From Phycisphaera sp. (GTDB taxonomy: Bacteria; Planctomycetota; Phycisphaerae; Phycisphaerales; Zrk34): a stretch of DNA of 33,073 bases. Below are positions 26,236-33,073 of the stretch, piece after piece. Position 1 is the first letter of the stretch. The number at the start of each line of letters is the position of its first letter. The notes below the pieces were generated by a model that was given only the letters and a program-made list of their open reading frames with translations, had not been told where the DNA came from and did not search any database. Position numbers and translations under genes: made by a program. Location of the stretch: the NCBI GenBank assembly GCA_016125285.1, contig WGMA01000054.1, positions 1 through 33,073 on the forward strand, written 5' to 3'.

Positions 26236-28842
26236 TCATTCCTTCCGCATCAGGAACGCGATCAGGTCGCGGAACTCCTGGATGGTCATCGTCGCGTGCA
26301 GGCCGGGCGGCATGATCGACGTGGTGAGCTGCGTCTTGGACTTGATCTTGTCGGCGTCGAGCGTCACTTCCCTGCCGTCGATGGTCTTAAACGTGTGCTT
26401 GCCGTGTCCGTCGGCGAGGCTGAAGCCGACGAAGCTGTTGCCATCGTCGGTCGTCACCGCGTAGGGATAGAAGTACGGCGCGACCTCCTTGCTGGGCTGG
26501 AGGATCGACTCGACGAGGCGTGCGGTGGTGATGCGTTTGCCGATGGGCGAGAGGTCGGGACCGATCTTCGCGCCGCGGCCGTCGAACGTGTGGCAGCGCG
26601 AGCACGTGGCGACCTTGGCGTGGAAGAACACGCGTCGCCCGGCCTCGGCGTCGCCGGGCTTTTCTTCGAGCAGCTTCACCCACGCGGCGGTGTCGGTCAC
26701 GTCGGGGCGGCCGGCGAGGTGCGGCGCGCCGATGACGCGGTCGCTGAGCGCGGCGAGCGCGGCGTTGGACTGGCCGACCGTTTTCAGCGCGGCGCGCTGG
26801 TCGTCGTTGAGCGACGCGCCGAGCAGGCCGCGCAGGCCCTCGGCGGCGAGCGTCGCGTCGTCACCCGTCGCCAGGGTCATCATCAGCGCCACGTCCGGCT
26901 GCTGGGCCGACGCCAGCCCCGCCACCGCCTCGGCGCGCACGCGCGTGCCGTAGTTCGTGTTGCGCGCCACGTCGGCCAGCACCGGCAGCCGGTCGGCGTC
27001 CGTGCGCGACGCCAGCGTGCGCACCGCCTCCAACCGCAGCGCCGCGTCGTCCTGCCCGATCATCTCCTTGAGCCGCGCGGTCGTCAGCCACGGGTGGTCC
27101 GGCGGGATCACACGCAGCGCCATCGCCCGCACCGCCGCCGGCGTGTCGGTCGCCTGCAGCCGCGGCAACAGGTACTGATCGATCGTCGGGCCGCGGCCCT
27201 GGATCGCCGTGTCCGACAGCCGGTCCATCGCGGCCAGCGCCCCGGCCAGCAGACGCGTGCTCATCACGGGGTCCGACAGCAGCGCCTCGAGGTCCGGCTT
27301 GAGGTCCGTGAGTTGCGCGTCGGCGATCCACCGCACGGCGACGAGCCGTACCTCCACCGACGTGTCGCGCAGCGCGATCCGCAGCAGCGACGACGCCTCG
27401 GCGATCCCCGACTGCCGCAGGGCCAGCAGCGCGCCCACGCGCTGCGACGCGGTGGTGAGGCGCGGCCAGTCAAGGCGTTTGAGTGCATCGCTCCGTGACA
27501 ACCCGTACGTCGCGGCGGTGCGGATGAACGGGTCGGGGTCCTTGAGGGCCTCGAGCAGCGCGTCGACGTCCGTCGTCGATCGCAGCACACGCGCGCGACG
27601 GTCGGCGTCGGTCAGCGGCGGCGTGGCGGTCGTCGGTTTGTCCGCGGGATCGGGCGTCGTCGGCGTGGCGTCCGTGGCCGTCGGCGTGGTCGTGCCGCTC
27701 AGCCGCCAGATGCGGCCCTGCTTGTGCAGCGGATACGACCGGCTGACCCAGTCGCTGAAGTAGATCGACCCGTCGGGCGCGACGGCGATGCCGACTGGGC
27801 GGAACTCGTCGTCGCCGGTGACCAGCGGCGTGGCCGTCGACGTGAACGACGCGCCGCGTTTGACCAGCTGGTACGCCTCGATGCGGTGATCGCCCCACGA
27901 CGTGACCAGCAGCCGCCCGCGGAACGTCTCGGGCAGCTGGTGCGCCTCGTAGCTCAGCAGCTCGCACGGCGCCTCACCCGTGCCGCTGATCATGCCGAGC
28001 GTGCCGGGCAGCTCCCCGTCCCACGCCTGCAGCGGATGCAGCCCGCCGCGGCCGTAGCGGAACTCGAAGCCGTAGTCGCCGCCGGGCACCACGTGCAGCA
28101 ACCGGCACGGCGGGCTCGAGTCCGGGTCGTTGTCCGTCGCGAAAAGCCGGCCCTGCGCGTCGAAGCACAGGCCGAACGGATTCCAGAACCCGGTGGCGAT
28201 GCGCTCGAGGTCCGTGCCGTCGGGATCGCAGCGGTAGATGTTGCCGCCCTCGCCGCCGCCGGTGAGCGTCGTGTCATCGGAGCCGATGAGCTTGTACGGC
28301 TCGCCGAGGTTTTCGCCGAGGCCGAAATAGAGCTTGCCGTTGGTGGGGTGAAACGCAAGACCGCACAGGCCGTTGTGCGGGTAGTTGCCCTTCGTGTCGA
28401 GCTTCGCGATCGTCTCGCGTTTGTCGGCCACGTCGTCACCGTCGGTGTCACGCAGGCGGAACACCTCGCGGCGCGTCGCGACGTACACCCAGCCGTCGCT
28501 CGCGAGCCGGTCCAGCGACAGGCTCATCGTGAACTCGCCGCCCTCGTAGAAGCTGGTGACCTTGTCGGCCTGACCGTCGGCGTTGGTGTCGGTGAAGATG
28601 CGGATGCGATCGGTCGGCGGGCCGTCGTAATCCTTCGGGCGGAAGTGCGTGTGCGATTCGACCACCCACACGCGCCCCTTCGCGTCGACCTCCAGCGCGA
28701 TCGGTGTGACGATCTGCGGGTGCTCGGCGAACAGCGTCAGCTTCAGCCCCGCGTCTCCCACACGCGGCGGTTCGGCCAACAGACCGGATGTCAGCAAGAG
28801 AAAAACAGCGATGACGATGACGTGCCCGAGTGTTCGATTCAT
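26236..28842 (-). CDS. Secreted PVC-type CxxCH heme protein with propeller and HEAT repeats (868 aa)
   Basis: ATG 28842 gives a signal peptide (MNRTLGHVIVIAVFLLLTSG, cleavage after LLA). The beta-propeller dehydrogenase-like domain (about 30-380) has ALEVDAKGRVWVVESHTHF, NGLCGLAFHPTNGKLYFGLG and GFWNPFGLCFDAQGRLFATD. A Thr/Pro-rich linker (about 385-415) leads to HEAT repeats (about 415-700). The C-terminal cytochrome c has CSRCH near 748 and a Met ligand in SIMPPGLH near 844. Related proteins are annotated as membrane-bound dehydrogenases of planctomycetes; the substrate is unknown. It starts 41 nt after dnaN on the same strand, so it may be transcribed from the dnaN promoter. It lacks the SGNH and F5/8C-like parts of its relative at 6094-9750. 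Confidence 0.9.
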   Translation of the reverse strand: MNRTLGHVIVIAVFLLLTSGLLAEPPRVGDAGLKLTLFAEHPQIVTPIALEVDAKGRVWVVESHTHFRPKDYDGPPTDRIRIFTDTNADGQADKVTSFYEGGEFTMSLSLDRLASDGWVYVATRREVFRLRDTDGDDVADKRETIAKLDTKGNYPHNGLCGLAFHPTNGKLYFGLGENLGEPYKLIGSDDTTLTGGGEGGNIYRCDPDGTDLERIATGFWNPFGLCFDAQGRLFATDNDPDSSPPCRLLHVVPGGDYGFEFRYGRGGLHPLQAWDGELPGTLGMISGTGEAPCELLSYEAHQLPETFRGRLLVTSWGDHRIEAYQLVKRGASFTSTATPLVTGDDEFRPVGIAVAPDGSIYFSDWVSRSYPLHKQGRIWRLSGTTTPTATDATPTTPDPADKPTTATPPLTDADRRARVLRSTTDVDALLEALKDPDPFIRTAATYGLSRSDALKRLDWPRLTTASQRVGALLALRQSGIAEASSLLRIALRDTSVEVRLVAVRWIADAQLTDLKPDLEALLSDPVMSTRLLAGALAAMDRLSDTAIQGRGPTIDQYLLPRLQATDTPAAVRAMALRVIPPDHPWLTTARLKEMIGQDDAALRLEAVRTLASRTDADRLPVLADVARNTNYGTRVRAEAVAGLASAQQPDVALMMTLATGDDATLAAEGLRGLLGASLNDDQRAALKTVGQSNAALAALSDRVIGAPHLAGRPDVTDTAAWVKLLEEKPGDAEAGRRVFFHAKVATCSRCHTFDGRGAKIGPDLSPIGKRITTARLVESILQPSKEVAPYFYPYAVTTDDGNSFVGFSLADGHGKHTFKTIDGREVTLDADKIKSKTQLTTSIMPPGLHATMTIQEFRDLIAFLMRKE

Positions 28843-28883
28843 GCGGGCATTGTAGGGCGGGCGATCGGCGATCGCACAACCCT

Positions 28884-29984
28884 TTAACCCAGGCTCACCG
28901 GCATCACCACGCACAGGAAGTCGGCGCCGACGCGGAGCGTGCCGGGCTTGTTCGACGCCTTGAACTCGAACGTCACCTCGTCGGTGTCGACGACCTTGAG
29001 GCAGTCGGTGATGAACGCGGGGTTGAAGCCGATCTCGATCTCGTTGCCGCTGTACGACTCGGTGGGCACGGTGACCTCGGCCTCGCCCATCTCCGGGGCG
29101 CGGCTCGACAACACGAGCTTGCCGTCGGAGAACGCGAATCGCACGCCGCGGGACTCCTCGTTGGTCAGCAGCGCCGCGCGACGCACGCCGCTGGCCAGCA
29201 CGTCGGTGTTGAACGTCGCCTTGGAGTCCTGGTCCTTGGGGATCACGTCCTGGTACGGCGGGAAGTTGCCCTCGACGAGGTTGCTGGTCAGCGCCGCGGT
29301 CTCGGTGGCGAACTGGACCTGGTTGTCGTCGATGCGGACGCGCACCGCCTCGTCGGGATCGTCGAGCAGACGCTGCAGCAGGTTGAGGCACTTGGCGGGT
29401 ACGATGCAGCTGCTGCCCTTGCCCTTGGCCTCGGTGGCCGTGCCGCGTGAGATCGCGAGGCGGCGGCCATCGGTCGCGACCAGCGCGACTTTCTTGTTCT
29501 CACGCTCCATCAGCACGCCGTTGATCGCGTAGCGGCTCGTCTCGCGCGCCGTCGCGAAGATCGTCTTGGTGATCAGCTGCGACAGCTGACCGGCGGCGAT
29601 GATGAAGTCGGCGTCGCCCTCGAACACGCCCACCGGCGGGAACTCGTCGACGGTGTGGCCGAAGATCTTGAAGTGCGAATCGGCGCCGCGGATCTCCGCG
29701 GCCTCGGCGTCGGCCTCGATGGTGACCGTCGGATCGACCGACTCACGCACGATCGCCGTCAGCTTGTCGGCGGGCACGAGCACCTGCCCGTCCTCGGCGA
29801 CCTCGACCTGCGGGACCGTCAGGTGCAGGCCCACTTCGAGGTCGGTGCTCGCGAGCGTCAGCACGCCGTCGGCGGCGCTGAGCTTGACGCACAGCAGCAC
29901 CGGCTTGGGCGTGCGTGACACCACCACGCCGCCCGCCAGGTTCAACGCTTCGACCAATGCACCACGATCACAGGTAACCTTCAT
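28884..29984 (-). CDS. dnaN: DNA polymerase III beta subunit (sliding clamp)
   Basis: Forms the ring that tethers the replicative polymerase to DNA. The 366-aa length and three-domain plan fit the family: MKVTCDRGALVEALN opening, LTLASTDLEVGL and VPADKLTAIVRE in domain 1, ATDGRRLAIS in domain 2, EIEIGFNPAFITDCLK in domain 3, and the typical end VVMPVSL. An AAAGGA ribosome binding site lies about 9 nt upstream. dnaA and recF do not adjoin; the gene beyond the 5' side is a secreted protein in the opposite direction. No cluster of DnaA boxes is visible in the 178-nt gap at 29985-30162, so this is not evidently the origin region. Confidence 0.95.
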   Translation of the reverse strand: MKVTCDRGALVEALNLAGGVVVSRTPKPVLLCVKLSAADGVLTLASTDLEVGLHLTVPQVEVAEDGQVLVPADKLTAIVRESVDPTVTIEADAEAAEIRGADSHFKIFGHTVDEFPPVGVFEGDADFIIAAGQLSQLITKTIFATARETSRYAINGVLMERENKKVALVATDGRRLAISRGTATEAKGKGSSCIVPAKCLNLLQRLLDDPDEAVRVRIDDNQVQFATETAALTSNLVEGNFPPYQDVIPKDQDSKATFNTDVLASGVRRAALLTNEESRGVRFAFSDGKLVLSSRAPEMGEAEVTVPTESYSGNEIEIGFNPAFITDCLKVVDTDEVTFEFKASNKPGTLRVGADFLCVVMPVSLG

Positions 29985-30162
29985 TCACGGCGTCCTTTCC
30001 TGAGGTTCTAGCCGGGTACAGTAACACGACCACCCCCGGAATCAAGCGATTCGCCGCAGGTATCGACACCCCACGAAATGCCCCGTCCGGCTTGTCCGAA
30101 TCGATCGGGCGAGCTACCGTAAACCCGTGTCGGGCACGGCACTCAGCTGAGGACTCCCAATC

Positions 30163-32532
30163 ATGCTCTGGACCGCCCACGCCGCGCGTCGCCTGGTCGT
30201 CGCCGTTGCGCTCTGCGCTGCGCTCGCCGCCGCTGCCCCCCTCACTCAGGCCGCGAAAAAGGAAGCCGCTCCCCCGCAGGCCGAGAAGAAGCCCAAGCCC
30301 GACGCCAAGGGGCAACCCGCCGGCAAGCAGGCCTGGCTCGAGATGGACTACGGGCCGTACATCACCTCGACCGTCGAGGCGCCCGAGCCCGAGGGCAACT
30401 TTGCGTTCAAGGGCGTGACCGTGCCGCTGGCGGACGACGCGTCGGTCGTGTTCGATACCGACACGCTGCGTTACGCCGCGGGCTGGGACGGGCCGCTGGG
30501 GCTGTACGGCGTCGTGTTCGACGGCAAGCACTGGGCGTACCCCAAGACAGAGGGCGACGTCGTGTTCGCCACGCCGATGGGCCCGGGGTGGGCCAAGCCC
30601 GGTGAGACCTCGGCCGCGGCGTTCAAGGACGTGCGGTTCGTCGGGCACGACGACCGGCGCTACGGCCCCCTGCCGCGCGACTGGGCGCAGTGGAAGGGTC
30701 TCTACCTGTACAACGACCGCGTCGTGCTGTCTTACACGGTCGGCGATGTCGCGGTGCTGGAGACGCCGGGCCTCGAGAAGGCGGGCGACGCGAAGCTGTT
30801 TACGCGGACGCTGAACGTCGGGCCGTCGTCGCAGGCGATGACGCTGCGCGTGGCGATCGCGGACGGCAAGAAGCTGGGCGGCGGCGATCAGTGGATCGCG
30901 TTCGGCAAGAAGGACGGCACGCTGGCGATGGGCGCGACGGCGTCGGGCGCCGATGTGAAGTGGACCGTCGACGAAGGCATGGCGGGTCTCACGATCGCGC
31001 CGCACGACAAGCCCGCCCGGATCAAGGTGCTCATCGCCAAAGCCGACGGCGACGCGATCGCCAAGGCGATCGGTTCGACCGCCGCGCCCGAGGACCTGAC
31101 GCCGCTGACCAAGGGCGGCCCGGCGCGCTGGCCCGACAAGCTGACCACGCAGGGCAAGCTCGGTGAAGTCAGCAAGGACAACCCGTGGGTCATCGACGAG
31201 ATCACCTGGCCCGACGATAACCCGTGGCATTCGTGGATGCGCTTCGGCGGGTTCGACTTCTTCTCCGACCCATCCCGCGCCGCGATCGGCACGTGGTCCG
31301 GCGACGTGTGGATCGTCTCGGGCCTCGACGACAAGCTGGGCAACCTGACGTGGCAGCGCATCGCCACCGGCATGTTCCAGCCGCTGGGCCTGAAGATCGT
31401 CAACGATCAGATCTACGTCTGCTGCCGCGACCAGATCACCCGCCTCGTCGACCTCAACGGCGACGGCGAGACCGATTTCTACGAGAGCTTCAACCACGAC
31501 CACCAGGTCACCGAGCACTTCCACGAGTTCGCGATGGACCTGCAGACCGACAAGGACGGCAACTTCTACTACGCGAAGTCGGCCCGGCACGCGCGCGACT
31601 CGCTCGTCGAGCAGCACGGCACGCTGATGAAGGTCAGCCCCGACGGCGCGCACAGCGAGATCGTCGCCAACGGCTACCGCGCGGCGAACGGCGTCGGCAT
31701 CGGCCCCAACGGCGAGATGTTCACCTCCGACCAGGAGGGTCACTGGATGCCCGCCAACCGCATCAACCTCGTCCAGCCCGGCAGCTTCTCTGGCAACATG
31801 TACTCGTATCACCGCGGCGAGGTGCCGACCGATTACGACCGGCCGATCGTCTGGCTGCCCAAGGGCGTGGACCGCTCGCCCGCCGAGCAGCTGTCGGTCA
31901 ACAGCGACAAGTGGGGCCTGCCGCGCGGGTCGCTGCTGTCGCTGTCGTACGGCACCGGCTTCATCGAGAACTTCATGTACGAACGGGTCGAGGGCGTGCC
32001 GCACGTCGTGGCGCAGGGCGCGTTCGCGCGGCTGCCGCTGCAGTTCCCCACCGGCATCATGCGCGGCCGCTTCAGCCCCGCCGACGGACAGCTCTACGCG
32101 TGCGGCCTGGTCGGCTGGAGTTCCAACCGCGCCCAGCCCGGCGGCTTCTACCGCATCCGCTACACCGGCGCCCCCGTCACGCAGCCCATCTCGTATCACG
32201 TGATCAAGGACGGCCTGGTGATCGGCTTCAGCGGCAAGCTCAGCAAGGAACTGGCCGAGGACACCGAGAGCTTCGGCGTCGAGCAGTGGGATTACAAGTG
32301 GACCAAGAACTACGGCTCGCCCGAGTTCAAGCTGTCCGACGGCGACAAGGGTCACGACGAGGCGAAGGTCGACAAGGCGACGCTCGCCGCCGACGGCCGC
32401 ACGATCACGCTGCACATCCCGGGTCTCAAACCGTCGATGTCCGTGCGCATCCGCTACGACCTGGAAACGCCCAGCGGACAGGTACTGACCGGCGACGTGT
32501 ACGGGTCGATCTTCCACGTGCCGGAGAATTGA
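30163..32532 (+). CDS. Secreted DUF6797-type beta-propeller protein (789 aa)
   Basis: GAGGA 8 nt upstream supports ATG 30163. A signal peptide (MLWTAHAARRLVVAVALCAA, cleavage near TQA) and a Lys/Pro-rich linker (about 31-55) precede a domain with WLEMDYGPYITSTVEAP and NFAFKGVTVPLADDASVVFD, as in planctomycete DUF6797 proteins. A propeller follows (about 345-680), with PLGLKIVNDQIYVCCRDQIT, RLVDLNGDGETDFYESFN, FYYAKSARHARD and GVGIGPNGEMFTSDQEGHW. The ending is a beta domain. It has no CxxCH, so it does not bind c-type heme itself; it may work with a separate cytochrome. DxNxDG-type loops (DLNGDGETD) suggest calcium binding. It is divergent from dnaN. Confidence 0.85.
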   Translation: MLWTAHAARRLVVAVALCAALAAAAPLTQAAKKEAAPPQAEKKPKPDAKGQPAGKQAWLEMDYGPYITSTVEAPEPEGNFAFKGVTVPLADDASVVFDTDTLRYAAGWDGPLGLYGVVFDGKHWAYPKTEGDVVFATPMGPGWAKPGETSAAAFKDVRFVGHDDRRYGPLPRDWAQWKGLYLYNDRVVLSYTVGDVAVLETPGLEKAGDAKLFTRTLNVGPSSQAMTLRVAIADGKKLGGGDQWIAFGKKDGTLAMGATASGADVKWTVDEGMAGLTIAPHDKPARIKVLIAKADGDAIAKAIGSTAAPEDLTPLTKGGPARWPDKLTTQGKLGEVSKDNPWVIDEITWPDDNPWHSWMRFGGFDFFSDPSRAAIGTWSGDVWIVSGLDDKLGNLTWQRIATGMFQPLGLKIVNDQIYVCCRDQITRLVDLNGDGETDFYESFNHDHQVTEHFHEFAMDLQTDKDGNFYYAKSARHARDSLVEQHGTLMKVSPDGAHSEIVANGYRAANGVGIGPNGEMFTSDQEGHWMPANRINLVQPGSFSGNMYSYHRGEVPTDYDRPIVWLPKGVDRSPAEQLSVNSDKWGLPRGSLLSLSYGTGFIENFMYERVEGVPHVVAQGAFARLPLQFPTGIMRGRFSPADGQLYACGLVGWSSNRAQPGGFYRIRYTGAPVTQPISYHVIKDGLVIGFSGKLSKELAEDTESFGVEQWDYKWTKNYGSPEFKLSDGDKGHDEAKVDKATLAADGRTITLHIPGLKPSMSVRIRYDLETPSGQVLTGDVYGSIFHVPEN

Positions 32533-32544
32533 CAGAACGTGTGG

Positions 32545-32569
32545 CACTGACAAGCGCAGCTTGTCAGTG
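32545..32569. terminator. Perfect 11-bp hairpin between convergent genes
   Basis: CACTGACAAGC (32545-32555) pairs perfectly with GCTTGTCAGTG (32559-32569) around GCA. It lies 13 nt after the DUF6797-type gene and 30 nt from the 3' end of the convergent small gene. It has no U-tract on either side. The position fits a bidirectional terminator, but a small repeat is also possible. Confidence 0.5.
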
Positions 32570-32598
32570 GCGGAGGCGGCGCATGCCTGCGATGCCGG

Positions 32599-32892
32599 TT
32601 AAGTCATCGTCGTACGCCAAATCACGGCCACAACGATCGCAAGGCCAAGAACTGTGATGATTGTCGCACGCCGTCGACGTCGTCGTTGGATGCACGCGTA
32701 GCAAATAAACTGCTTCGAATTGCCGATTCCCGATAGCACGCGCCCCAGTGCTGACACGGCATTGATCGGATCGGCGTTCGCCACGTTGTCGCCTTCTAGA
32801 GCAATTATGCGGCCCTCTGCCGGCTCATGCCATTGATGGCAGTCCATGCAAAAGCAGTGCATTTCGTTGTCGGGAAAGCCGTCAATCGGCAT
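32599..32892 (-). CDS. Small zinc-ribbon protein with C-terminal membrane helix (97 aa)
   Basis: ATG 32892 is chosen because GGAGG lies 6 nt upstream; the frame extends to 32907 without a good site. Two Cys pairs, CFCMDCHQW and FICYACIQ, are placed like a split zinc ribbon around a 45-residue middle. An Arg-rich stretch (RRRRRR) and a final helix (TIITVLGLAIVVAVIW) follow; the basic residues before it suggest the ribbon is in the cytoplasm. The family is not recognised. CMDCH could in principle also attach heme, but there is no signal peptide, so zinc is more likely. It lies beside the IS element. Confidence 0.65.
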   Translation of the reverse strand: MPIDGFPDNEMHCFCMDCHQWHEPAEGRIIALEGDNVANADPINAVSALGRVLSGIGNSKQFICYACIQRRRRRRATIITVLGLAIVVAVIWRTTMT

Positions 32893-32927
32893 CTGAGACC
32901 TCCGCAATCACCCGGCACACTCCCCAC

Positions 32928-33073
32928 TGACAATGAGGTTCCCCACGAATGGTGGGCGCGAGTATATCGCTAGGCGGCGGATTGTTCATACTCGACGGGG
33001 CTGAGGTAGCCCAGGGCCGAGTGACGTCGTTGGGGGTTGTAGTAGTTGTCGATGTAGTCGGTGATCGACGCGA
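32928..33073 (-). mobile_element. 3' end of an IS3-family insertion sequence, running off the window
   Basis: The transposase stop is at 32970. The stretch from about 32928 (TGACAATGAGGTTCCCCACG) is the likely terminal inverted repeat, starting with TG as expected for IS3 ends. The other end lies beyond the window, so the repeat and target duplication cannot be confirmed. Confidence 0.55.
32970..33073 (-). CDS. IS3-family transposase, C-terminal end (partial)
   Basis: Only the last 34 codons are in the window. They read YIDNYYNPQRRHSALGYLSP followed by VEYEQSAA and a stop. This is the very conserved C-terminus of the IS3-family OrfB DDE transposase (rve fold), just after the catalytic Glu helix. 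It has no frameshift or stop in the visible part, so the element could be intact. The rest of the gene continues to the right. Confidence 0.9.
   Translation of the reverse strand, partial: ASITDYIDNYYNPQRRHSALGYLSPVEYEQSAA

Noticed and set aside
28843-29391. N-terminal extension of the second PVC heme protein
   Set aside because: The open frame continues upstream into dnaN, but those residues are a shadow of dnaN; the signal peptide begins at ATG 28842.
29985-30162. Replication origin next to dnaN
   Set aside because: No DnaA-box cluster or AT-rich unwinding region is visible, and dnaA is not adjacent.
29968-32553. An 861-codon open frame on the - strand
   Set aside because: It is a shadow of the DUF6797-type gene. 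Its sequence is Val/Arg/Asp-rich without motifs.

Overview
The window is a GC-rich bacterial chromosome segment, almost certainly from the phylum Planctomycetota. The main evidence is a set of secreted proteins typical of that group: two PVC-type CxxCH heme proteins with beta-propeller dehydrogenase-like domains, a DUF6797-type propeller protein, a DUF1080 (3-keto-disaccharide hydrolase-like) protein and a thioredoxin/PDZ protein with a heme motif. Placement in class Phycisphaerae is possible but is inference only.

Layout. (1) About 1-5750: a decaying prophage. It holds the end of a prohead protease/Mu gpT-like capsid fusion, a small phage protein, a tail tape measure protein and a truncated tail-associated protein on the + strand. 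On the - strand it holds a truncated TcmP gene, a scrap of its usual partner (DUF5131, Gp37/Gp68 family) and a short sigma-factor-like gene whose ribosome binding site lies inside a perfect inverted repeat. At least three places look like internal deletion junctions. (2) 5909-5949: a strong terminator hairpin on the chromosomal side. (3) 6094-9750: a large secreted SGNH-like/propeller/cytochrome c protein. (4) 10109-12847: a small ORF, a YfiR-like periplasmic protein and a hybrid histidine kinase, probably one signalling operon. (5) 12884-17205: tRNA-Ala(UGC), a PtsN-like EIIA protein, a UbiA-family prenyltransferase, a STAS protein, guaA and a small zinc-ribbon membrane protein. (6) 17293-20825: a secreted polysaccharide-deacetylase-like protein, a small membrane protein, the thioredoxin/PDZ/heme protein and the DUF1080 protein. 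Three copies of one 22-nt palindrome lie between these genes. (7) 21154-24944: dnaG and rpoD, closed by an intrinsic terminator. (8) 25062-32892: a TauD-like dioxygenase, REP-like hairpins, the second PVC heme protein downstream of dnaN, the DUF6797-type protein and a small zinc-ribbon membrane protein. (9) 32928-33073: the 3' end of an IS3-family element running off the window.

The core genes (guaA, dnaG, rpoD, dnaN, tRNA-Ala) show that this is the chromosome. The secreted proteins between them suggest periplasmic or surface breakdown and oxidation of carbohydrates, with electrons passed to c-type cytochromes (inference). The most unusual parts are the collapsed DUF5131-TcmP cassette in the prophage, the hairpin over the sigma-like gene's ribosome binding site, and the YfiR plus hybrid-kinase operon with its coupled small ORF.
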